A DNA stretch of 64,000 nucleotides from Rhinopithecus roxellana (taxonomy: Eukaryota; Chordata; Mammalia; Primates; Cercopithecidae). The notes under the pieces were generated by a model. The model was not told where the DNA came from. It was given only the letters and a program-made list of their open reading frames with translations, and ran no database searches. The stretch lies in the NCBI RefSeq assembly GCF_007565055.1, contig NC_044550.1:86552033-86616032 (forward strand). Reading direction: 5' to 3'. Positions 34,755 to 46,671 of the stretch are shown piece after piece (position 1 is the stretch's first letter; every line of letters starts with the position of its first letter). A program made the translations under genes and the position numbers.

Positions 34755-35145
34755 AATGTGGTACATACACACCATGGAATACTATGCAGCCAGGAAAAAG
34801 ATTGAGTTCATGTCCTCTGTAGGGACATGGATGAAGCTCGAAATCATCAACTGCAGCAAATTAATACAGGAACAAAAAACCAAACACTTCATGTTCTCAC
34901 TCATAAGTAGGAGCTGAACAATGAGAACACACGGACACATAGAGGGAAACATCACACACCAGGGTCTGTTGGGGGGTGGAGGGAATGGGAGGGAGAGCAG
35001 TAGGACAAATACCTAATGCATGTGGGGTTTAAAACCCAGATGATGGGATGATAGGTGCAGCAAACCACCATGGCACATGTATACCTATGGAACAAACCTG
35101 CACATTCAGCACATATATCCCAGAACTTAAAGTAAAATTTAAAAA
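34751..35145 (+). mobile_element. Older L1 3' fragment, right half (host of the nested L1)
   Basis: Resumes with aaatgtggtacatacacacc, exactly where 28245-28567 stopped. It continues through the ORF2 end (atgcagccaggaaaaagatt), an older 3'UTR (gtctgttggggggtggaggg) and a degenerate A-rich end near 35130-35145. It lacks the 18-bp duplication and is clearly more diverged than the insert. Confidence 0.9.
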
Positions 35146-35830
35146 AAGAGAGAAAGAAACCATAGCATAAAAACCAAAAAGATTTTGGGGGCAAAAAGGT
35201 ATCACCTCTATTAAAGGAACAAACAAAAAGGATATAAAAGCTGAGGAGACATAATGGTGAGACAACAGAAAGTACGACTTGAGCCAACAGTTCAATAAAG
35301 TAGCAAAGAAAAAAAAATCATTTCCAGAAATGAAGAGAGAAGATGTAACATTGAAAATAGGATTGATAGATGTGAAAAACATGAAACAAAATAAAGGAAG
35401 AGTTTAAAAGGAGTAAAAGAAAAATGATAGACATGGTAAACAGAAAAAGAAGAAAGAAAACAAAAAGAAGAAAGAAAAAAATAATAGAAAACATGTTAAA
35501 GACATAGTTTAATAAAAAGTTACTGAAGTTAAATGAGATTAAAATCTTGAAACTGAAGGACATATCTTATCTCAGGGGAAAAGAGTTGCCACAGTAGGAT
35601 GCTCACCAAAACACACCTCATAAATTTTACTGGAATACAGAAATAATCTTTTGAATAGCCAGGCAAAAAGAACAATATGCCTGTAAAAAGCAAAGCTGCA
35701 GACTAGAAAGCAGTGATAAATGTTTACAAAATACTCAAGGAAAATAAGTGCAACATGAGATTTTTTATCCTAGCCTAAGTTATAAAATCAATAAAGATCT
35801 TAACTAACCAAAATTTTGAGAGGGAAAAGA
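35146..35830 (+). repeat. A-rich remnant, possibly old L1/HAL1 ORF1
   Basis: Purine-rich sequence. The later part (cttatctcaggggaaaagag, caaaatactcaaggaaaata, ttttttatcctagcctaagt) resembles an ORF1 C-terminal domain of old L1/HAL1. No frame is open. The long minus-strand frames (34952-35563) are AT-rich artefacts. Confidence 0.35.
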
Positions 35831-36117
35831 AGTTGATAAATGCTGTATCATTTAAAATTAATAACACGAACCAGGGAGCCGGCAGTCAAGAATCTTCCCT
35901 GGGAGGTGGAGAAGATGGCAGCAGGTGTGGCCAATTGAAAGCCAAGGCTCCTCCATTGCATGTTTCCTTATCCCATCAGACTCACTTACCAAACACAGGT
36001 TTAAAGACAAAGCCACTAAGAATTTCAAGACTGTAGCTACATAGCATTAAACTCTTCTAAAGGCAAGGTCCTGTGTGATTGCAGGGTCTCGTGCCCATGA
36101 AGCCAACCTCTCTTTCT

Positions 36118-36291
36118 TTCTGTGTGTGTATGTATATAACATATATATGTGTATGTGTACATTTATTGTATATGTGTGTATATATGTGTATATATGTATA
36201 TGTGTATATATGTATACATGTGTATATATGTGTGTGTATATATATACACACACACACATGTATATACACACACATATATATATATTTCCTG
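36118..36291. repeat. (TG)n/(TA)n compound microsatellite with palindrome
   Basis: Alternating TG and TA blocks switch to CA and TA, so the sense of the repeat inverts within the tract. Positions 36229-36254 are a perfect 26-base palindrome (TG-block, TA centre, CA-block). All overlapping 60-117 codon frames (poly Tyr/Ile/Cys/His) come from the repeat. Confidence 0.9.
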
Positions 36292-37021
36292 CACATTTCT
36301 TCAGGCTTTTTATATTGTATGTGTGTATGTATGAGCATGAGTGTAGAAAAGAACAGATCATGCCCCTATTTTCTTCTGCAATTCCCTGAGTCATGGATCA
36401 GGCATGAGCAGAAAGAAAGTGAGGAGATTTGAGATGACTGTGACATTAAATTTTTAAATCGGATATCAGACTGACACATTTACCAAAATGGTCATACATT
36501 GAAATGTGGACATGTACATTTAGAAACTGTTTTACATGTTATTTATAATTAAGATCATGGGCAATTAATTCCACAGCATGCTAAGCAATTTAATATAATT
36601 GTCCTTGGTTATAATCTTGATGCCAAGAAACTCCTACTTTCTGATTTTTAGTTTCTTTCTTTCTACTCAGTCGTAACTGGGGGAAAATGTACTATGTTTG
36701 GTGGGCAATTTATAAAATCTAATAAAAGTGGATACACATATATTAAGTCATCTAACTATATAACTTAAGACTACAGATAGGAAAGGGATGGAAGAAAATA
36801 AATGAGGGGCTTTACCTATGTTACATTCATTTGATTCCTGCACAATGTTTCTGAAAAGCAGATACAAATATCCTCATTCCTACAAAGAACACAAATTAGG
36901 GAGGATAATATACTAACCAAGGCCATCAGCTAGTAAATGGATATGTAGCTCTATCTACTACAAAGTTTTATTACCTTTCTTTGCCTTTCTCATTGTCTTC
37001 CTTTCTTAAATATCTACCCTA
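36292..37021. other. Intergenic DNA, no gene seen
   Basis: AT-rich; nothing recognisable. Confidence 0.5.
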
Positions 37022-37439
37022 TGATCTGGTTTGGATCTGTGTCCCTACTAAATCTGAGGTTGAAATGTGATCCCCGGTGTTGGAGATGGGGTGTGGTAGG
37101 AGGTGTTTGGGCCATGGGGGTGGATCCCTCATGACTCAGTACTGTCCTCACCATAGTGAGTGGGTTCTTGGTAGATATGGTTGTTTAAGTGTGTGGCACC
37201 TACTCCCTCATTCCCTCATCCTCCCACCACTCTCTCTTGCCCCTGCTTTTACCATGCAACATGCAAACTTCTGCTTCACCTTCCGCCATGAGTAAAAGCT
37301 TCCTGAGGCCTCTCCAGAAGCAGATGTCTGCACTAGGCTTGTACAGCCTGCAGAACTGTGAGCCAATGAAACCCTTTTTCCTTATAAATTACCCAATCTC
37401 AGGTACTTCTTTATAGTGATGCAAGAACAGCATAACACA
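37022..37439 (+). mobile_element. MaLR solo LTR (MST/THE1-type)
   Basis: Starts tgatctggtttggatctgtg and contains ttgaaatgtgatccccggtg, tgtttgggccatgggggtgg, tctctcttgcccctgctttt, ttccgccatgagtaaaagct and agaactgtgagccaatgaaa. Ends near gcataacaca. This is the full ordered series of an MST/MLT1-type MaLR LTR, about 418 bp. No internal sequence is next to it. The two open frames inside are artefacts. Confidence 0.85.
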
Positions 37440-37510
37440 CTGTACATTTACTAAGTGTCAAGCATTATGAAAGGTAGTACAAATACAGAAATGAGTGACT
37501 AAAGTGCTTG
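37440..37510 (-). repeat. L2-like fragment, antisense
   Basis: The short stretch acatttactaagtgtcaagc...tacaaatacagaaatgagtg resembles antisense L2. Confidence 0.35.
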
Positions 37511-39764
37511 GGAGCACAAGATCCAAGCCTGAACTGTCAATATGGTAACTACAAGCCATGTACCTCTATGAGCACTTGAAATGTGACCAGTGTGATTTAA
37601 GATATGCTGTAAATTAAATAATACATCATATTTAGAAGACTTGGTAAAAAGTATATAAAATATATAACAATTTTTATATTGATTGCCTGTAGAAATAATT
37701 TTGGATATGAGGTCAAATAAAATGTATGTTTAAAATTTATTTCACCAATTTCTCTTTACTTTTTAAATGTGAGTACCAAAAATTTTTAAGTTATAAGTGT
37801 GTCTCACATTTCATTTCTATTATACACCACTGATCTAAAGATACCATCTCAATCTTGCTTTAGGATATATACATGAATTACCTATCTGCAATTTTTAAAT
37901 GTTATATTTCAAGATTATTTCAAGTAAGAAATACCTGTAATCCACTTTCTGCCACCATCAATACTTATTGACTGTATATTCAATCTCTCTTGAAATTTTA
38001 GAAGTCAAATTAAAATTAGCTAAATCATGTTGGTTTTTCTTTTCCTGATGGAGTACACAATGAGCAGGAGATACCTCAATTTCAGACACAGAAATTCTTC
38101 TAATAGATTTAAAACTCTTTTCTTACATCCCACAAGTCTCTCTTAGAGATCTGCTGAACACTTTTAACATCATAGCATGAATTTCTGCCAGCATGAAAAA
38201 TTTTGATTGTTTATAATTTGGTACATTAAAATATTTTTCAAGTTTTCCTAAAGAAGAAGAGGCAAGATGTATTTTCAGATAATAAAACATTTGTGTCTTT
38301 ATGAAATAATCTATTAATGTGAACAGTGGGGAATCATACATAATGGTATCTTTTCTATAATATTGTTACAGGCTGAAAGAGCAATATAAATTTATAATTC
38401 AACATAAAATCAAACACCCCAAAGTTGTGTAAGATATAGTAACTATATTGATCAACTTGTAAGAATGACCGAAAATGTAATTCCAAAAAAATATGTACAA
38501 TAGTGAGAAACACCAAATTTTGACTGAGAGTGCATGGACTAAAACTATCAAAAAAATCACACAAATCTATACTACGCTTTAGTTCATAACTAAACTAAAC
38601 TGGTATTTTATGTACCACAAAATGCTCACTTTATAAGACCCTCCTACATTGAATCACTTTGTTTTGCCTTTTGATAAAACTGAAACTGTTTGATAAAAGT
38701 GAAATATTCCAGTTTTATCATCAAAAACAAAATTTTCAAAAATACATATAAGACAGTATGAGTATACACAAAGCAATATTACAAAATGGAACATATAAAG
38801 ACATAGGAATCACAAGCCAGATACTGTGAGGCTTGAGGTAGTCACAAACTTTCTAATTTTAATTCCCTCATCTAAAAAACAGGAAAAGTAAGGCTGGCCA
38901 CGCCTGGGGAGCCTGTGAAACTCAAAGGAGAGCATGCATAAAAGAAATGTGTTACCAGTAATGCGTGACACAAATTATGCTATTATATTAAAAATAAGTT
39001 TATGTTATTATTTTATTATAAACATCTACACTTCAATTAATGTTTTGAATAATTATTGTAACAAAAATAAAAATATTTTAAATATATTAAATTTCAGCAT
39101 TTTCAACTCATTTGGAATCATCTTGATATAGATTAATTACTAAAAGCACACCAAAAAATAAAAATATTTATGAAAAGATAGTTGATGATGACAATCGAAT
39201 TTTGGGAGATAGCTGACCATAGAATTAAAAGGGTAAGCAGCAACAGCCTGAATGTACGTAGGCAAGCATCATCTACCTCCCACTGTACCTGTTGTGATAC
39301 AGTAGATTCCTGCATGAAATAAAATCTATTTAGAATGTTTAAATTTTATTATTTAAAAAAAATCTATTTTCCACTTCCGAAATGGATTAAGAATACCTCC
39401 TTCCTTTCCTTACTTCCTTCAGCTGCCTTCATAAAGTATCAGAAGACCGGGAAAAACAGCACGGCTTTTGCTCTGATACTGAGCAATCCGTGGTGGGGCA
39501 GGCAGGTGGGAAGGCTGCTGGAGAGTTGGTGCACTGGTAAGTAGAGGCGGAATTCTCTTACAAGCCTTGAGAGAAAATGAACTGGACATTTTTTTCCAGT
39601 CACTGAAATGAAATAATTATATTAAACTTAACTACATAAAAAGTTCAAATTTGTATAACCAGTGTGTTTTAAGGAGAAGCAAAGGGAACAAAATCAGAAG
39701 GAAATAAACTAAGTTGTTGATCATGGCTGAGAGAGGGTGGTGGCATTAACAAAAGTTATTTCCA
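37511..39764. other. AT-rich intergenic DNA, no gene seen
   Basis: Several 60-72 codon frames exist on both strands, none with a domain. No repeat family recognised. Confidence 0.5.
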
Positions 39765-42700
39765 TCTCTCCAAATGCTCTTTAATGTTTATGGGATACAA
39801 GAACATTCAAAATCCTCTCTTCTAGCTATTTTGTAATATACAATACCTTACTATTAACCATCATCACCCTACTGTACAACAGAACACCAGAACTTAAATC
39901 CTCTATCTCATTATAACTTTGTACCAGTTGACCAACGTCTTCCCATCCTCCTCCACCTCCCGCCTCCCAAATTTCTAATAACCACTGTTCTACTATTTGC
40001 TTCTATGATATCAATTTTTTTTTTAGATTCCACACATGACTGAGATCACATGGTATTTTTCTTTTTGTGTCTGGTTTGTTTCACTAAACATGATGTCGTT
40101 GAGGTTCATTCATATTGTCACAAATGATGGGATTCATTCTTTTTATAGCTGAATAGTATTTTATTCTGTATATATGCCACATTTTGTCAACCATTCATCC
40201 ATTGTTAAACATTTAGGTTGATTCTATATCTTGGCTATTGTGAATAGTGCTGCAAAAACATTGGAGTGCAGATATCTCAACAGACAGAATTCATTTCCTG
40301 TGGATATAAACCTAGTAGTTTGATTGCTGGATCATATATTAGGTCTATTTTTAACATTTTGAGAAACCTCTATACTGTTTTCCATGATTGCTGTACTAAT
40401 TTATAATCCTACTAGCAGTATATAAGTGTTTCCTTTTCTCCGTATCTTCACCAATCCTTGTTTTCTTTTGTCTTTTTGATAATTGCCATTCTAACTAAAA
40501 TGGGATGGTATCTCATTATGGTTTTGATTTACATTTTCCTGATGATTAGTGATGAGCATTATTTTGTTTGTTTTGGATTTTTTGTTTTGTTTTGCTGTGG
40601 AAAAGCTTTTCAATTTGATATAATCTTATTTGTCTATTTTTGTTTTTGTTGCCTGTGCATTTGAGGTCTCATTCTTGCCCAGCTCAATGTTGTGAAGCAT
40701 TTTCCTTACGTTTTCTTCTAGTACTTTGATAGTTTTGGATTTAAGTCATTAATCCACTTTGAGTTTACTGTTGTATGTTAAGAGGTAGGGGTCTAGTCTT
40801 ATTCTTTTTCATGTAGATATCCAATTACCCACCAATGTGTATGGAAGAGGCTGTCTTTTCACCAATGTGTGGTCTTGGTGACACTTTTGTTGAAAATCAG
40901 TTGGCTGTAGATGTCGGAATTTATTTCTGGGCTCTCTGTTTTGTTCCCTTGTTCTATGTGATTGGCTTTTATGCCAGTACAATGCTGTTTTGGTTACTAA
41001 AGCTTTGTAATATATTTTGAAGTCATGTTGTGAAATGCCTCAAGCTTTGTACCTTTTACTCAAGACTGTCTTGGCTTTTTTGGGTCTCACGTGGTTCCAT
41101 GTGAATTTTAAGGTTTTTTTCTATTTATGTGAAGAATATTGACATTTTCATATGGTTGCTTCAGGTAGTATAGCCACTTTAACAATATTAATTCTTCCAA
41201 TTCATAAACATGGGACATCTTTCCATTTATTTGCGCCTTCTTCATTTCTTCCATCAGTGTTTCATAGTCTTCAATGAAGGCACATTTCACAACCTTGGTT
41301 TAGTTTATTTCTAGGCATCTTAATTTTTTATAGCTATCATGGAATTGTTTCCTTGAGTTCTTTTTCAGACAGTTCATGATAAGCATATAGAAATGCTACT
41401 GATTTTTGTACGTTGATTTTGTATTGTGAAACTGTACTGAATTCATTTATTAGTTCTAATATTTTTTGGTGCAGTTGTTGGAGTTTTCTATACATAAGAT
41501 CATGTTGTCTTCAAACAGGAACAATTTGACCTTCTCCTTTCCAATTTGGATGCATCTTGTTTCTTTCTCTTGCTTAATTGCTTGGATGAAGACTTCTGGT
41601 ACTATGTTGAATGGAAGTGGTAAAAAAAAATGGGTATCTTCATCTTGTTTCCAGTCTTAGAGGAACAGTTTGGCGTTAGCAGTGTGTTTGTCATAGATGG
41701 CCTTTATTGAGTTAAGGTACATATCTTCTATATTTAATTTGTTGAGAGTTTTTATCAGGAAACGATGTTGAATTTTGTCAAATGCCTTTCCTAAAAATGT
41801 TGAAATAATCATACAGTTTTTGTTTTCCTTTCTGTTAATGTGGTATATCACATTTATTGGTTTTCATATGCTGAACTATCCTTGCATGCCTGGGATAAAT
41901 CCCACCTGATCCTATTGAATGATCTTTTTAATGTGCTGCTGGATTTATTTTGCTAGTATCCTGTTGAGAATGTTTGCATCTATGTTCGTCAGGGATATTG
42001 AATTGTAGTTTTGTTGTCGTTGTGTCCTTTTCTGTTTGGGAATCAGTATATTGCTGGGCCTCACAAAATGAGCTTGAAAGTATTCTCTCCTCCTTTATAG
42101 AAGAGTTGAAGGAGCATTGGTTTTAGTTCTTTTTTAAATACTTTGCAGATTTCAGCAGTGAAGTCATCAGGTCCTGAGCTTTTCTTTGATGAAAGATTTT
42201 TTGTTACTGATTCAATTTCCTCACTCACCCTTGGTCTGTTTAGATTTTCTATATCTTCATAATTTAACCTTGGTAGGTTGTAAATGTCTACGAATTTATA
42301 TATTTCTTCTATGTTATCCAATTTGTTGAGGTATAGTTTTTCACAATAGTTTCTTTTGAACCTTTGTATTTCTGTGGTATCAGGTAGTAAAGTCTACTTT
42401 TTTATTTCAAATTTTGTTTAGTTGAGTCTTCTCTATCTTAGTCTGGCTAACGATTTGTCAATATTGGTTATGTTTCTTAAAAAATTCTTTGTTTCATTGA
42501 TCTTTTGAATTGGTTTTCAGTCGGTATTTTGTTTATTTTTGCTCTGAGATTTATTATTCCCCCACTCCCACCAATTTTGGGTTTAGTTTTTCTTGGTGTT
42601 TTTAGTTCCTTGCAGTGCATTATCATGTTGTTTATTCAAAATCTTTCTTCCTTTTTGATGTAGGCATTTATTGCTATAAACAACTCTGATTTAACTGCTT

Positions 42701-45700
42701 TTGCTATGTCCCATGGGTTTTGGTATGTGTTTTCATTCTTGTTTGTCATGAGGAATTGTTAAATTTCCCTTCTAATTTCTTCAGTGACCCACTGGTTAGT
42801 TAGGAGCATGTTGATTAATGTCTGTGTTTTTGTTATGTTTCTGAATATTTTCTTGTTGATTTCTAGCTATATACCATTGTGATCAGAAAAGATACTTGAT
42901 ATAATCCCTATCTTCTTAAATTTGTTGAAACTTGTTTTGTGGCCTAACATATGATCTATCCTGAAGAATGTTCCATGTGCAGATGTTGGATGGCATGTTC
43001 CATAAATGTCTTTTAGGTTCATTTGGTCTATAGTGCAGCTTAAGTCCAATATTTCTTTATTTTTTATCTTAATGATCTGTCCATTGTTGAAAGTTGGGTG
43101 TTAAAGTGCTCTACTATTTTTGTATTGCAGCCTATCTTTCACTATAGATGTAATAATATTCACTTTATATATTTGGGGCTCTGGTGCTGGGTGAATATAT
43201 ATTTACAACTGTTACATCCTCTGGTGGAGTTGATCCCTTTATCACTATATAATAACCTTCTCTGTTTCTATAATTTTTTAATTAAAGCCTATCTTTTTAC
43301 ATAAGCATGGCTATTACTGCTCAGTTTTGTTTACCATTTGCAAAGAATATCTTTTTCTATTCCTTCACTTTCAGTCTATGTTTGTCTTAAAAAGCAAAGT
43401 GAGTGCCTTGTTGGCAGCATACAGTTGGGTCTTGTTTTTTTGTCCATTCACTCACTCTGTATCTTTTAATAAGGGGATTTAATCCATTTACATTCTAGGT
43501 TATTATCAATAGATAAGAACTTACTCCTGCAACTTTGTTCCTTGTTTTCTGATTGTTTTTTAGGTCCTTTGTTCCCCTTTTGTTGTTTCCCTCTCTAGAT
43601 TGGTAGTGTTTTTGTGATGCTAAGCTTTGTTTCTTTTCTCTTTCGCTTTTGTGTATTTACTGTAATTTCTTTCCTTGTGGTTACTATAGCACTAACATAA
43701 AGAGTCTTGTAATTATAATAGCTAATATTAAGCTGATAACATTCTTAGTTCAGTGAACATAAAAGTACTGTAGACATTTTCCCTCTACCCTACAATTTAT
43801 ATTTTTTCCCTAATTTATATCTTTATGTAGTATGCGTTCCTCAGCAACTAATGGTATCTGTTGCTTTTTTTAACCATTTCTACTTTAAACTTTTATACTA
43901 GAACACTGAAAGATTTGGATTGCACCATTAGAGCATTGGGGTATTCTGAGCTTGATTGTGTAGTTACCTCTACTGGTGAGTTTTATGCTTTCATATGTAC
44001 TCATGATAGTAATTATCATCCTCTAGTTTACAGTTGTAATATTCCCTTAAGCATTTCTTGTAAGGCTAGGTCAGTGATAAATTCCCTCAGCTTTTGCTTG
44101 TCTGGGAAGATCTTTATTTCTCCTTTACTTCTGAAGGAAACCTTTGCTAGGTATAGTATTCTTTACCAACAGTTAGTTTTCTCTTTTTTTAGTATGTTGA
44201 ATATACCATCCCATTCTCTTCTAGCCTGGATGGTTTCAGCTGAGACATCTGCTGATAATATAGCAGGAATTTTAGTTTCTGTAACTTGATGTTTCTCTCA
44301 TGCAGCCTTTAGAATTCTCTGTGTTTGACATTTGACAGTTTGATTATAATGTACATCAGAGAAGATTTTTGAAGGTTGAATCTAATTCAGAATTTTTGAA
44401 ATCCCTGGACATTGATGATCATACCTTTCCCTAGACTTGGGAAGGTTTCAGTAATTATTTAATTAAAGAGGTTTTATGTACCCTTCTCCATTTCTTCCCC
44501 CAGCATCCCTATAATGCAAATTTTAGTTCACTTAATGATGTTCCCTAAGAACCATTTTTAAATTTTTTTTTCCTCTGGATTATTTTGAAAGCAAGTTTAG
44601 AAATTTTTCTGCTTGATTAGTCTGTTGTTGAAGCCCTCAATTATATTTTTACTTCAGTCATTGAATTCTTCAGCTCTTTTCTGTGTGGTTCTTTTCTATG
44701 ATATCTATCTCTTTATTGGATTTCTTATTCAGATTATAAACTTTTTTCCTGATTTTACTGAATTATTTGTCTATATTCTTTTATATCTCCCTGAGCTTAC
44801 TTAACATCATTATTTTGAATTCCTTTCAGGCATTTCATAAATATCCTTTTCTTTGGGGTCTGTTACCATAGACTTTTTTGTTCCATTTGGGGTGTCATAT
44901 TTCCTTGCTTTTTCATGTTTCTTATGTCCCCACATTGAGATCTGTGCATCCAATGGAGCCATCACTTTTTCTAACTTTATGGAGTAGCTTTTGTAGGGAG
45001 AGACATTTTCCTGCAGATTGTCCTAGAGTGTCAGTTGGCTGTGGTGCATTGCCTTTGGTTCTGTGAGGACTCAGTAGCATCATCTCTGTGCAATTTCTAT
45101 AATTATAATCCTCCTCATTATGTCTGTGATTGTCTCAATGGCTAAGATGTGAGAATTTGTGACAACAATGCAAGTTTTGTTGGGGACAAGGGCACTGGGT
45201 TGATTGTCAGGCCAAGCATGTTTACTCATAATGGATCAACAGTTTGTGCAATGGACTTTCTAAGGGTGCAGGGCTGCTGCCAGACTGGCTGTCTGGAAAG
45301 GCAACAGGTGGGGTTACAAGCAAGTTCTGCAAGTCAGGTGGTTGTGGGTTGGTCTCTCCAGAGAGGCAGGGCCACCACTGTCCTGGCTTTCAAGCTGGAC
45401 ATAGGCATATACAGCCTCAGTGGGCCAGCTGGCTATGCAATGCCAGTGTGCACAGGTGCAGCAGGCCAGCTAGCTATTAGGCAGCTTCTTCACTATGCAG
45501 GTCTTTTCATTCCCTGGAAAGAGTCTAGGTACATGGATTTGGACACCAAATTATCAACTGTTTTGTTGGACCTAGGCTCCGAAAAGTCAGAATTGCAGTG
45601 CTGCAGAAACCCATATGAATGTGGTGGAACAATTGTAGGACCTCACAAATGGAAAGAGTCAGTGCCTACTGGCCCCTGGGGTAGGACACAGTCCGGTAGT

Positions 45701-46260
45701 AGGTCCAGCTTCAAGATGGTGCCATTCCATAGCAACTTAAATCATAGCAAAGGAAGGTACTAAACATGGACCCCTATCCCCAGACCATTCAGCAGCACAA
45801 ACTCCTAGCAATTCTCCTAATTGGCTTCAGATCCTGTGAGGACTAAAGGACTCTCCTGTGGTAAACTACTGGCATCTACGACAGTAATGAGGACTACTGA
45901 GGGGTCTCCACCTTACCTTTTCCTTGTAGGAAGAAGTCTTCCTTGACTCGGAGACTGTTCTAGCAGGGAAGACAGTGTATGTATCAGAGGCAGGGTGCCT
46001 CACTCACCTTTCTATGGTGCTGTCCTGTACCTCCATGCTCCACAGATTTTGCTGCTCCTCTGGTGCTATCCAGCAAACTTCCTCAGTCACTCCAGATGAA
46101 ATATACTTGTCTACTTGTTGTTTTGGTCTCTCTTTGTGGGGAGACAAATGCCAGGCCATGCTATCACTGGTTTACGAGCTCATTTTAGAGAGAGATTGCT
46201 ATCCTAACAACTCTAATTCATCTTATTCAGAGAAGGTTCCATCACACTAATTGGACAATA
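39765..46260 (-). mobile_element. Old, nearly full-length L1M (L1MA-like), antisense
   Basis: On the minus strand in order: 5'UTR-like sequence (about 46260-44870, the least certain part), ORF1 (about 44560-43880), the inter-ORF region (43880-43500), ORF2 (about 43450-40050) and 3'UTR (40050-39765). ORF2 fragments survive as short frames: endonuclease (42867-43049, FRIDHMLGHK and SDHNGI), fingers (42061-42321, SSKKSSGPDDFTAEI) and palm (41657-41851, KAFDKIQH). ORF1 shows on the + strand as antisense text (44060-44230). Many stops and frameshifts; long dead. Confidence 0.8.
44878..46250 (-). other. Probable 5'UTR of the antisense L1M
   Basis: GC-richer than the ORFs and continuous with ORF1. 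It yields spurious plus frames of up to 204 codons (45149-45763). Such frames on the wrong strand of an L1 5'UTR have no known function. I infer 5'UTR from position and composition; I did not recognise it by direct match. Confidence 0.45.
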
Positions 46261-46288
46261 ATTTCATATGGAACATAACATTTAGAAA

Positions 46289-46665
46289 ATGTTAATTATT
46301 GGCAGACCCACCCTCAATCTGGGTGGGCACCATCTAATCAGCTGCCAGTGTGGCTAGGATAAAAGCAGGTGGAGAAAGGTGGAAGGACTCAACTGGCTAA
46401 GTCTTCTGGCCACCATCTTTCTCCCATGCTGGACACCTGCCCTCAAACATCAGACTCAAAGATCTTCAGCTTGTGGACTCTGGGACCTACATCAGTGATT
46501 TGCCAGGGGTGCTCAGGCCTTTGGCCACAGACTGAAGGCTGCACTGTTGGCTTCCCTATTTTTGAGGTTTTGGGACTCAGACTGGCTTCTTTGCTCCTTA
46601 GCTTACAGAAGGCCTATTGTGGGACTTCACCTTGTATGAGTCAATACTCCTTAATAAACTCCCCT
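46289..46665 (+). repeat. Interspersed repeat, family not named (copy 2 of 2)
   Basis: The same family as 2575-2968: gcagacccaccctcaatctg, gggcaccatctaatcagctg, catctttctcccatgctgga, aggcctattgtgggac, and an aataaactcccctt end. This copy lacks the first about 120 bases and has an internal insertion relative to copy 1 (around 46480-46570). The next L1 begins right after it. Confidence 0.6.
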
Positions 46666-46671
46666 TCATTC

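Noticed and set aside
36118..36291. A CRISPR-like or satellite array
   Set aside because: Simple dinucleotide repeat without spacers; no CRISPR expected in a primate genome.
36047..36432. Four overlapping frames of 61-117 codons on both strands
   Set aside because: All are translations of the TG/TA microsatellite.
45149..45763. A 204-codon plus-strand frame as a possible gene
   Set aside because: It lies antisense to the probable 5'UTR of an old L1M, shows no domain, and overlaps competing frames of similar quality.
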